Origin: Pseudomonas viridiflava
GTDB lineage: Bacteria; Pseudomonadota; Gammaproteobacteria; Pseudomonadales; Pseudomonadaceae
Length of the DNA stretch: 64,000 nucleotides
Reading direction: 5' to 3'
NCBI RefSeq assembly: GCF_900583165.1
Contig: NZ_UTKY01000105.1
Location: forward strand, 1-64,000
In this document: positions 10,422 to 18,193 of the stretch, in pieces
How positions within the stretch are numbered: the stretch's first letter is position 1
Layout of the letters: every line of letters begins with the position of its first letter
Position numbers and translations under genes: made by a program
The notes under the pieces: model-generated
What the model saw: the letters and a program-made list of their open reading frames with translations, nothing else
Told to the model about the DNA's origin: nothing
The model's database searches: none

Positions 10422-12071
10422 TCAGGCTGGAGCCATTTCTGCCATCACTCGTCCTGCTTCCATACGCACTAACTGATCGGCTACGTTGAAGTATCGGTCG
10501 TCGTGGGAGATCACGATGATGGTCTTGCCCAGGCGCTTGAGGTCGGGCAGCAGCTCGGTGTAGAAGATGCGTCGGAACGTCGGGTCCTGGTCGGCCGCCC
10601 ATTCATCGAACACCAGTACCGGGCGTTCTTCGAGCCACGCGTTGACCAACGCCAGGCGCTTGCGCTGGCCGGTGGACAAGTCGGTCGTGGTGAATTTGCC
10701 GTCGAGTACGCTGACCTTGTGCGCAATTTCCAGGCGCTGCAGGTATCTGTTGGCGTCCTCAGGAATGTGCTGATCGCCCTGCACGACGTCATCGAACAAG
10801 TAGTAGTCGGCAAAAATAGTGGTAAACAGTTGGCGGTAGTCGTCGCGGTTTTCGGCGTCGACTAGCTGCCCGTTCAGGCGCACTTCCCCCTGTTGTGGTG
10901 GGTAAAGCCCCAGCAACAGCTTGATCAACGTCGTTTTGCCGCACCCGTTTTCACCCACGATGAAAATGATTTCGCCTTCATTGATCTTCAGGTTCACCGG
11001 GCCCAGGCGGAACGCGTCACTGCCAGCGACCGGCGGAAAGGCAAAGCTGACATCCCGCAATTCCAGCGTGTGCACCGGGTTGGCCTTGGCGCCTTGGTCG
11101 GCTAGCAGCAAATGCGGTTCAGGCGAAGAAAATTGCTCGGACAGCTCGGCGATACGACGAAACGCAATCTGCGCCCGGCTGACGATTGGCAGCGTGCCGA
11201 TCAAGTGTTCCAGCGGGCCTTTCATATACAGCAGCACCAGCACGAAGCCGCTCATAACGGTTTTGTCTGCGCTTGGCCAAAACGATTGCAAGGCCAGCGC
11301 CAGCCCGATCACCACAAAAAACAACATCGAGCCAAACGTCTTGGCGATGACAAACGTGTTGATCGACTTGATCTGGGTATTACAGATGAAGTCAGCCGTG
11401 GCCTTGATGCCCGAGACGAACATGCGCTGGCGGCGCGGCCGATGGATACGCAGCTCCTTGGCGCCTTCGGCGATGGCGTTGTAGTGCTTTTGCAATTCGT
11501 CCTCGGCGTCCCGGGCTTGCATGAAGCCCTTGATGCCGTGGCTCTGTGCCAGGTACTGGATGGCGGTGCCAAGAATGATCGCCACTACCATCATCAGGAA
11601 CATCGGCCATGACAGCATGGCCAGATAACCCAGGCAGCCCAGGGTCACGGTCATGGAAATAGCCAGGGGCGCGAATGCGAAGGCGAAATCGCTGATGGTG
11701 TCCACGTCGTGGGTCAACACCGGAATCAAGCGATGGCTGCGGTAACGCTCGATTTGCTCCATAGGCGCGGAAAGCACCTTTTCACCCAGCTCTTTGCGAA
11801 GCTTGGCGATGATGTGTTGACCAACGTAGTTGGTGCCGATGTCCGAGCAGATGGAGCTGAACAACGCCAGCAGGCACAGCCCGGCAAACAGTAGCACCAC
11901 GCCTTGCGTCAACCCATCCTGGGAGTGCAGGGCGCTGTTGATAGTGGCCAGCAACACCGTCACGCTCAGGCCACCGACCATGCCGAGCACGACCGACAGA
12001 GTAACGATAAGACGGAAGGGTTTGAGCAGCACGAGCAATTCGTGAAGGGCGCCGCGTGGGGGATGGTTCAT
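10422..12071 (-). CDS. pvdE: PvdE ABC exporter of the pyoverdine precursor
   Basis: A 549-residue fused ABC transporter: an N-terminal six-helix membrane domain (about 15-300) and a C-terminal ATPase with Walker A GENGCGKTT near 372, signature LSTGQRKRLAL near 465 and Walker B VLVFDEWAADQ near 487. PvdE-family proteins move the acylated ferribactin precursor from cytoplasm to periplasm, where PvdN, PvdO, PvdM and PvdP mature it. An AAGGA sequence precedes the ATG, and an exact PvdS box lies 44 bases upstream of the start. It is transcribed toward fpvA with about 110 bases between them. Confidence 0.95.
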   Translation of the reverse strand: MNHPPRGALHELLVLLKPFRLIVTLSVVLGMVGGLSVTVLLATINSALHSQDGLTQGVVLLFAGLCLLALFSSICSDIGTNYVGQHIIAKLRKELGEKVLSAPMEQIERYRSHRLIPVLTHDVDTISDFAFAFAPLAISMTVTLGCLGYLAMLSWPMFLMMVVAIILGTAIQYLAQSHGIKGFMQARDAEDELQKHYNAIAEGAKELRIHRPRRQRMFVSGIKATADFICNTQIKSINTFVIAKTFGSMLFFVVIGLALALQSFWPSADKTVMSGFVLVLLYMKGPLEHLIGTLPIVSRAQIAFRRIAELSEQFSSPEPHLLLADQGAKANPVHTLELRDVSFAFPPVAGSDAFRLGPVNLKINEGEIIFIVGENGCGKTTLIKLLLGLYPPQQGEVRLNGQLVDAENRDDYRQLFTTIFADYYLFDDVVQGDQHIPEDANRYLQRLEIAHKVSVLDGKFTTTDLSTGQRKRLALVNAWLEERPVLVFDEWAADQDPTFRRIFYTELLPDLKRLGKTIIVISHDDRYFNVADQLVRMEAGRVMAEMAPA

Positions 12072-12114
12072 GGGGGGACGGTTCCTTGGGTCGCAGAGGC
12101 AGATACCCTGTAGA

Positions 12115-12138
12115 ACGTCTGGTCACGCGGTTAATTTA
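12115..12138 (-). promoter_or_regulatory. PvdS iron-starvation box of pvdE
   Basis: On the minus strand the sequence reads TAAAT, 16 bases, CGT, the exact -35/-10 pattern recognised by the ECF sigma factor PvdS. The CGT is 44 bases from the pvdE start codon. Confidence 0.9.
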
Positions 12139-12140
12139 GA

Positions 12141-12163
12141 AGGCCGCTGATTAACGGCGGCCT
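12141..12163 (-). terminator. Hairpin downstream of pvdO
   Basis: AGGCCGC / GCGGCCT, a perfect 7-bp stem with a 9-base loop, 18 bases after the pvdO stop and directly upstream of the pvdE promoter. There is only a short T-poor tail, so termination is plausible but not certain. Confidence 0.5.
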
Positions 12164-12180
12164 GGCAAGTGTGGCGTGCT

Positions 12181-13053
12181 TCAGAGGTCGCGCACGACCC
12201 GAAACCCTATCCAGTCTCCCCGGGTCTGCGGGTAAATCGTGTTGCGGTTGCCCGAACGCGAAAACACCGGTGCCTCGCCCCAATCATTGCCACGAATCTG
12301 GTAACCCTCGCAGTTGGGCTCCACCCACGCACTGCCGTCAGTGGGCGCGCCCATATAGTCAGGGTGCTCGCAGTCGGCGACGCGCTCGTAAACGTTGCCG
12401 TGCATGTCATACATGCCAAACGCGTTTGGCGGGTAACTGCCCACCGGCGAGGAATAGCTATACCCGTCTGCCGGGCCGTAGGTATTGGCATGTTTGGCAA
12501 TGCTGTAGCCCTTGCCTTCGTCGAACGGAAAAGGGAACGGCCCGGTGGAGCCAGCACGCGCTGCGTATTCACGCTGAGCCTCGCTGACCATCTGGTAATG
12601 CTGCCCGGTTTTTTTCGACAACCAGGCCACGTAGTGCTTGATGTCGTCCATGTCCATGCACACCGCTGGCTGGCGCGGCCCCTGAGGGTAGCGCGGCTTG
12701 CTGGCGACGCATTCGCGGCCGGGGCGCGTGTCGCCATTGGCGATCTTCACCCCGGACTGGCGCACATAGCTGTCCCACTCACCGGCGGTGACCTGAAAGC
12801 GGCTCATGGCAAATGGCTTGGCGAACGTTACGTCATGCATCGGGCCTTCGTCCGGTTCACGGCCGACTTCATCTTCCGGCGTGCCCATGGTGAAGGTGCC
12901 GGCGGGCAACACCACCATTTCCGGGCAGTCCTTGCAGTCCTTGAACACTTTGCCGGGTTGCGGCGCGGCGGCCTGGGCCAGGCCTGGCAACAGCGTGCCG
13001 CACAAGGCGATCAGCACCAGTGGGGCGAGGGGTTTGAGTCGGGATGGAGTCAT
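12181..13053 (-). CDS. pvdO: PvdO, periplasmic pyoverdine maturation protein
   Basis: About 290 residues. A signal peptide (charged start, hydrophobic LVLIALCGTLLP, then AQAA) precedes a formylglycine-generating-enzyme/sulfatase-modifying domain, with the family marks PAGTFTMGTPEDE, MSRFQVTAGEWDSY, MYDMHGNVYE and the closing GFRVVRD. PvdO acts in the periplasm on the chromophore of maturing pyoverdine. I choose ATG at 13053 because it begins the signal peptide and has GAG upstream; an ATG at 13062 and a GTG at 13089 (which would overlap the pvdN stop) are alternatives. Last gene of pvdM-pvdN-pvdO. Confidence 0.92.
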   Translation of the reverse strand: MTPSRLKPLAPLVLIALCGTLLPGLAQAAAPQPGKVFKDCKDCPEMVVLPAGTFTMGTPEDEVGREPDEGPMHDVTFAKPFAMSRFQVTAGEWDSYVRQSGVKIANGDTRPGRECVASKPRYPQGPRQPAVCMDMDDIKHYVAWLSKKTGQHYQMVSEAQREYAARAGSTGPFPFPFDEGKGYSIAKHANTYGPADGYSYSSPVGSYPPNAFGMYDMHGNVYERVADCEHPDYMGAPTDGSAWVEPNCEGYQIRGNDWGEAPVFSRSGNRNTIYPQTRGDWIGFRVVRDL

Positions 13054-13085
13054 GGTGGGCATCTCGTTCAAAGGGAAAGTGGGGG

Positions 13086-14366
13086 TCACGACTGCTGCTT
13101 TAACAGGGTCATGAAGCGCTGGATCTCATCGGAGGAATTGAGCAGGCCGGGAGAGGTGCGGATCACAGGGCCTGCGTCGCGCTCCACCGCATCGATGACG
13201 ACACGGTTTTTCATCATGCGGGCGGCGACCGCGTCACTCTGCTGGCCCTTGACCCGGAAAAAGGTAAAGCCGGCCGAGAGTTCAGGGCTGCGCGGGGTCA
13301 CCAGTTCTACCTGCGGGTGGGCCAGCAGTTGCTCTTTGAGTTCGGTATTGAGGGCATGGATGCGTGCCTGCACCTGCGCCTTGCCCAGCTGCAAGTGCAG
13401 CTTGAACGCTTCATCCGCCGCCCAGCGATGTTCGAATGCGTGGTAACCGCCCGGCGTCATGGTGGTCGCAAAATCCTTGTCTTCGGAGAAGGTCGGTACC
13501 ATGGGGGTGACGTATTTGTTTTCCGGGTCGCGAGCGCAGATCAGCCCGGTGCCGCGTGGGCCGAACATCCATTTGTGGGTGCCGGCGATAAAAAAGTCGC
13601 ACTGCATCTGCGGGAAATCGAGGTTTTCCACGCCGAAACCGTGAACGCCGTCCACGACATAGAGGATGCGGTCCTTGTCGTCGCGGTTGCGGTTATGTGC
13701 TTGCACCAGCTTGCCGATCTCGCCGATGGGCAGTTTGACGCCGCTGCCGGACTGCACCCAGGTCATGCCCAATACGCGAGTATTGGGGCGGATATTGCGC
13801 TGGATATTGCCCATGATCTCGTCGACAGACACCCGGTTGGCGTCTTCGAACAGGCTGATCTTGCGCACCTGGGTCTGCTCTTTGCGCACCCGGAAGTCCA
13901 GGCTGAACGCGGTGGCATAGTGCTCATGGACAGTGGTCAGGATTTCCTGGTCGGGCCGCACCTTTATCCCGCCATAGATCATCGCCAGCCCTTCGGACGT
14001 GCTGCCAGTGAGGGCGATCTGCGCGGGTATGGCGTTCAAATAGCGGCCAGCCCATTCGCGTACCTGGCCTTCGCGCTTCCAGGTTTCCTGCAGGTCCCAG
14101 TCCATCGCAAGCCCTGGGTTGCGGTCGATTTGCAGGCGATACCGCTCAATCGCGTCGCGTACTGGCTTTGGGTGTGAGGTCACCAGGAAATTGGAAAAGT
14201 GCAGGTAGTCGGGGTCCTGATTGAACAGCGACTTGAAACCCGTCCATGGGGAGTCGTCGGTATCAGCAGCAATGGCCTGATGAGGGAGTAGGGCAGCGCC
14301 CAGCGGCAGGCTGGCGGCAAATACGCCGGCCTGCTTGAGAAATGTACGACGGTCGGTCATGGACAT
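13086..14366 (-). CDS. pvdN: PvdN, Tat-exported PLP-dependent enzyme
   Basis: A 426-residue class V aminotransferase-fold protein. It starts with a twin-arginine signal (DRRTFLKQAG followed by a hydrophobic stretch), so it is exported folded with its cofactor. The likely PLP lysine is in AGTHKWMFGPRG near residue 263, with the upstream Asp in VVDGVHGFG. In pyoverdine producers PvdN acts in the periplasm on the chromophore-linked glutamate side chain, giving the succinamide form. It follows pvdM by 13 bases and reaches into the start region of pvdO, so the three are one operon. Confidence 0.93.
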   Translation of the reverse strand: MSMTDRRTFLKQAGVFAASLPLGAALLPHQAIAADTDDSPWTGFKSLFNQDPDYLHFSNFLVTSHPKPVRDAIERYRLQIDRNPGLAMDWDLQETWKREGQVREWAGRYLNAIPAQIALTGSTSEGLAMIYGGIKVRPDQEILTTVHEHYATAFSLDFRVRKEQTQVRKISLFEDANRVSVDEIMGNIQRNIRPNTRVLGMTWVQSGSGVKLPIGEIGKLVQAHNRNRDDKDRILYVVDGVHGFGVENLDFPQMQCDFFIAGTHKWMFGPRGTGLICARDPENKYVTPMVPTFSEDKDFATTMTPGGYHAFEHRWAADEAFKLHLQLGKAQVQARIHALNTELKEQLLAHPQVELVTPRSPELSAGFTFFRVKGQQSDAVAARMMKNRVVIDAVERDAGPVIRTSPGLLNSSDEIQRFMTLLKQQS

Positions 14367-14379
14367 GCTTCACGAGGGG

Positions 14380-15735
14380 TTAGCGGTTGGCCAATGGCTT
14401 GGCGGCTTTTTGTACCTGGTCCCACACCCGCAGGAAGTTGCCTCCCCACAGCTTGGCGATGTCGGCTTCGGAGTAGCCGCGCTGGATCAGCTCGGCGGTG
14501 ACGTTGCGTATTTCTGCGACGTTGTTCCAGCCTTCAATGCCACCACCGTCGTTGAAGTCCGACGACAGGCCGACATGGTCGATACCGATCTTGCGCACCG
14601 TGTAGTCGATCACGTCCCCCAGGTCCTTGAGCGTGGCCTTAGGTTCTTCTTCGAGGATGGCGTACAGGGCGCTGGCGTACTCACCGAACTTCTGCTCGGG
14701 CCATGCGGTAATAATGGCGTCGCCCGGCATCAGGGCCACGGCAAGGTTGGGCAGGGGCGGCAGGTCAAAGCGCGCGCGTAGCGCATTGAGCTTGTCCTGG
14801 GTCGGCTGGCTCAAGGGGCGCAAGTAGGCGGAGAAGCCCACGATTTGCACGACGCCGCCGCTGTTCTTGATCAGTTGCAGTTCTTTGTCGCTGAGGTTGC
14901 GCGGGATGTCCACCGCCGCGCGGGGCGCCGAGTGCGACGCCACCATCGGCGTGCGGCTCAGTTGCGCCACCTGCTCAAGGGCCTTGGTGGACATTTGCGA
15001 CACATCGATGATGACGCCCAGGTCATTGAGGCGGTGTACCGCTTGTTTGCCGATGTCCGACAGCCCCTCCAGTGCATCCGGCGAATCATTGAAAAACGGC
15101 AGCGGCCGTGATGAGTCCGACCAGGCGTTATTGCCCACATAGCTGAAGCCGAACATGCGCATGCCGCGCGCTGCCCATAGGTCTAGTTGGTTCAGGTCGT
15201 TACCCAGGGGGTAGGCATTGAGCATGCTGATGAAGATCGCAAACTTGCCTTCGCCGTGCAGGCGCCGGAAGTCATCCGGGGTGTAGGCAATGGCAACCTG
15301 GTTGGGGAAGTCGCGCACCATGGCGCTGATGATCTTGTAGCGCACCTCCTGCTCGTGGCGGGCGGCTTCGACAAAACCATCAGTCGGCTTGTGCGGGGCA
15401 TTGGGGCCGTTCCAGATTTCTGGCCAGCCAAAAATGGTCAGCGCTGCGCCGGACAAGCGCCCACGACTGGCCTTGGCCAGGTCGAACTGGCCGCTGCCGT
15501 CCTTGTCGGCCTCATTGCCGGCGGTGCCGAAATCCACGGGCACGGTGATATGGCTGTCAAATGACAGCAAGCGATCCTGCATTTCATTGGCCTGCTTGAT
15601 CACTTCCAGCGGGTAGCCGGCATTACCTTTGAACCAGTGATCCCAGACCAGGAAGCCGGCCCCGGCGCCTATGGCCAGTGCCAGCGGCAAGCCGATATAC
15701 AGCGCCTTTTTCGAACGTGGTTTTGTCATTGCCAT
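14380..15735 (-). CDS. pvdM: PvdM, membrane-anchored dipeptidase-like protein
   Basis: 451 residues. A short basic N-terminus and one hydrophobic segment (about 12-30, LYIGLPLALAIGAGAGFLV) anchor it in the inner membrane facing the periplasm; the rest is an M19 renal-dipeptidase-type fold with VVASHSAPRA, the GLSSDFNDGG segment and the C-terminal GGNFLRVW common to this family. PvdM takes part in periplasmic chromophore maturation together with PvdP. First gene of the minus-strand pvdMNO operon, with an exact PvdS box 35 bases before the ATG. Confidence 0.92.
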   Translation of the reverse strand: MAMTKPRSKKALYIGLPLALAIGAGAGFLVWDHWFKGNAGYPLEVIKQANEMQDRLLSFDSHITVPVDFGTAGNEADKDGSGQFDLAKASRGRLSGAALTIFGWPEIWNGPNAPHKPTDGFVEAARHEQEVRYKIISAMVRDFPNQVAIAYTPDDFRRLHGEGKFAIFISMLNAYPLGNDLNQLDLWAARGMRMFGFSYVGNNAWSDSSRPLPFFNDSPDALEGLSDIGKQAVHRLNDLGVIIDVSQMSTKALEQVAQLSRTPMVASHSAPRAAVDIPRNLSDKELQLIKNSGGVVQIVGFSAYLRPLSQPTQDKLNALRARFDLPPLPNLAVALMPGDAIITAWPEQKFGEYASALYAILEEEPKATLKDLGDVIDYTVRKIGIDHVGLSSDFNDGGGIEGWNNVAEIRNVTAELIQRGYSEADIAKLWGGNFLRVWDQVQKAAKPLANR

Positions 15736-15769
15736 CTCAGTCAGTTGAGGCCTTCGCTATCAGGGAAGA

Positions 15770-15793
15770 ACGAGTGATGAGCGGGGAAATTTA
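15770..15793 (-). promoter_or_regulatory. PvdS iron-starvation box of pvdMNO
   Basis: Minus-strand TAAAT-N16-CGT, exact match, 35 bases from the pvdM ATG. It is back to back with the pvdP box, only 19 bases apart. Confidence 0.92.
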
Positions 15794-15812
15794 GGTGGTG
15801 CAGCCACCGCGC

Positions 15813-15836
15813 TAAATTTCGCCAGCCAACAAACGT
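15813..15836 (+). promoter_or_regulatory. PvdS iron-starvation box of pvdP
   Basis: Plus-strand TAAAT-N16-CGT, exact match, 35 bases from the pvdP ATG. Confidence 0.92.
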
Positions 15837-15871
15837 TCTAGCTCTGATAAAGCCGTTTCCTAAGGTAGACA

Positions 15872-17503
15872 ATGACCATCTCTCGACGTGGGTTCATCGC
15901 AGGCCTGGCGCTGACAGGCGCCGCCGTGCCGGCAGCCTTCTATGCCCATCGCGAGTTGACGCGTGAAGAAGAATTCCCCATTACCCCGGGCGAAGCCACG
16001 GTAGATCTGGCCGACACCGCCGGCCAGCAGTTGGCAAACACCTTGCGCGGCGTATGGAACCTGCGCCTGGACGGCCACGATGCCGGCCTGCGTGGCCTGC
16101 CGCTGCAAGGGCTGGAACTGCTGCTCGACGTCGCCCCTCGTGGTCGGGGCCTGCGCGGTTACCTGGACACCGCCGCCAACCTGCGGGCCACCGGCGCGCC
16201 CCGTTACCGTGTACTGGGTGACTTGGTGACCGGGGAGGGCGCCTTACTCTACTGGCGCCTGATCGATCGCGATTCGGCAGACGGGTCGCCTGCCTATGAA
16301 TTCAAAATGACCCTCGACGAAGTCTGGGCCGACTTCGGCAACGCGGGCAGCGGCACCCTCAGTGGGCAGATCCTCGACCTGGATCGGCCCTTGGCGTTGG
16401 TCGAACGTGACAACCGTTTTATCGCCCACAAACAGGTATTCCCCGAAGCCCGCCAGCGCATTGGCCTGAACCCGAACCTGCTCGCCCGGCTGATCGCGCC
16501 CGAACACCGCCTGTTCCATCAGCTCTGGCATGCAACCCGCGACCAGTGGCACAAACTCTCCGAAGAAAAACGCGATGCGCTGCGCGGTATCGGCTGGCAA
16601 CCCGGCCCGCGCGGCAAGGAGCGTGATGCCCGGGGCAAGCGCAAAGACCGCAATGGCTCCGGCATCGACTTCTTCTTCATGCACCGCCATATGCTGGGCA
16701 CCGCACGCTCGCTGCAAGACTTGCCCTCATGGCCTGCGTTCCCCGAACCGCAGCCGGCTTTGGAACGCGATCGCCTGGGCTTTGTGCGCTACTTCGATAA
16801 CCATGACGGGTATGCGCTGCCGCCCTCATGGTCAGCGCCGGAGGACGCCGACTACACCCAGTGGGTCAGCGACATCAAGGCCGAGGAGACCTACCACAGC
16901 AACTTCCAGGTCTGGGAGTCCCAATACCGCGACCCGCGTTACCTGGCCAAACTGACCTTGGGCCAATTGGGTTCGGAAATGGAACTCGGCCTGCACGACT
17001 GGCTGCACATGCGCTGGGCATCGGTGCCCCGCGACCCCTCCAACGGCGCCCCGGTGCCGTTTGCCCGCGACCCCTCGGACTTCGCGGCGCGCTGGTATGC
17101 GCCAGAGAACGACTTCCTCGGCGACCCGTTCTCATCCCATGTAAACCCGGTGTTCTGGCACTTCCACGGCTGGATCGACGACCGTATCGAAGACTGGTTT
17201 CGTGCCCATGAACGCTTTAACCCAGGTGACGTCAGCCGGTTGGAGGTCAACGGCGTAGCCTGGTTCGCGCCCGGGCGCTGGGTTGAAGTGGGTGACCCCT
17301 GGTTGGGGCCGGACACCCATGGCTGCAGCACCACCCCAGGGTTGCAGATGGGCAAATCCATGGAGATGGACCCCGAAACCATGAAACTGGCGCTGCGCAT
17401 CACCTTTGGGGCGGACGATGATCAGTTGCAAGGCTTGTTCAAGCGAGTGCCGCGGCGGCCCTGGTATGCGCGGCATCTCAAGGTCAAGTCGCGCGATGCT
17501 TGA
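15872..17503 (+). CDS. pvdP: PvdP, periplasmic tyrosinase for the pyoverdine chromophore
   Basis: 543 residues with a twin-arginine signal (SRRGFIAGLALTG). The C-terminal half holds type-3 copper motifs of tyrosinases: FFMHRHMLG near residue 270 and FWHFHGWIDDRIEDW near 430. PvdP oxidises the D-tyrosine of ferribactin to build the fluorescent dihydroxyquinoline. AAGGT precedes the ATG, and the gene is transcribed away from pvdM with its own PvdS box. The N-terminal half is the PvdP-specific barrel-like region and carries no catalytic marks that I recognise. Confidence 0.93.
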   Translation: MTISRRGFIAGLALTGAAVPAAFYAHRELTREEEFPITPGEATVDLADTAGQQLANTLRGVWNLRLDGHDAGLRGLPLQGLELLLDVAPRGRGLRGYLDTAANLRATGAPRYRVLGDLVTGEGALLYWRLIDRDSADGSPAYEFKMTLDEVWADFGNAGSGTLSGQILDLDRPLALVERDNRFIAHKQVFPEARQRIGLNPNLLARLIAPEHRLFHQLWHATRDQWHKLSEEKRDALRGIGWQPGPRGKERDARGKRKDRNGSGIDFFFMHRHMLGTARSLQDLPSWPAFPEPQPALERDRLGFVRYFDNHDGYALPPSWSAPEDADYTQWVSDIKAEETYHSNFQVWESQYRDPRYLAKLTLGQLGSEMELGLHDWLHMRWASVPRDPSNGAPVPFARDPSDFAARWYAPENDFLGDPFSSHVNPVFWHFHGWIDDRIEDWFRAHERFNPGDVSRLEVNGVAWFAPGRWVEVGDPWLGPDTHGCSTTPGLQMGKSMEMDPETMKLALRITFGADDDQLQGLFKRVPRRPWYARHLKVKSRDA

Positions 17504-17602
17504 AACGCCAGGCACTCACACAGCACGTACATCCAATTTTCCCCACCCCGCCCCCGGCAAACTCCCTCTCATCGCTGATAGCACGAGGCAGAGGGACAAA
17601 CC

Positions 17603-18193
17603 ATGGACCCAACAGCAAAGACGGGGCCTGACGAAGTCGTCACCCTGGTAGTCAAACACCTGATCAAACAAGGTCTTGAAAGCGACTACGAAGCCTGGCT
17701 ACGCCGCATCGTGCGCATTGCCGGCGAACGCCCCGGCCACCTTGGCGTCGACATCGTACGCAGCAAACAAAACGGCCTGGCCCTGTTTACGTGTGTCTTG
17801 CGCTACCGCTCCACCGACGCCCTGGAAACCTGGCTCGAATCCCCTGAGCGCAAGACCCTGATCGACGAAGCCGCGCCCCTGCTGGCCGACGGCGACAAGA
17901 CCGAAATCGGCGCGGTCAACGAATTCTGGTTCAACCCCGAAACCGAAAACGCCGCCAAGCCCCCGCGCTGGAAGCAGGCCGTGGTCACCCTGTGTGTGAT
18001 CCTGCCGCTGACGCTGCTGGTCCCGATTATCTGGGGCCCGGTGCTGCGCTTGCACCCGTTTCTCTCCAACTACGTGGTCGCCACCTTCCTGGTCACCGTG
18101 ACCATCGTCGTGCTGGTGGTGTACCTGCTGATGCCGGCGGCCACCCGCCTGTTCGCTCCCTGGCTTGAAGCCTCTGTAAAGGAAACCCTATGA
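17603..18193 (+). CDS. ABM-domain protein with two membrane helices
   Basis: 196 residues. The first hundred or so residues resemble the antibiotic biosynthesis monooxygenase (dimeric alpha/beta barrel) fold: VVTLVVKHLIKQGLESDYEAW, then ERPGHLGVDIVR and a Phe/Leu-rich strand. Two hydrophobic segments follow (about 122-143 and 155-177), so the soluble domain is tethered to the inner membrane. The stop overlaps the next ATG (ATGA), giving a tight operon with the amidohydrolase. True oxygenase activity is not shown; many ABM proteins are not monooxygenases. Function unknown. Confidence 0.8.
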   Translation: MDPTAKTGPDEVVTLVVKHLIKQGLESDYEAWLRRIVRIAGERPGHLGVDIVRSKQNGLALFTCVLRYRSTDALETWLESPERKTLIDEAAPLLADGDKTEIGAVNEFWFNPETENAAKPPRWKQAVVTLCVILPLTLLVPIIWGPVLRLHPFLSNYVVATFLVTVTIVVLVVYLLMPAATRLFAPWLEASVKETL

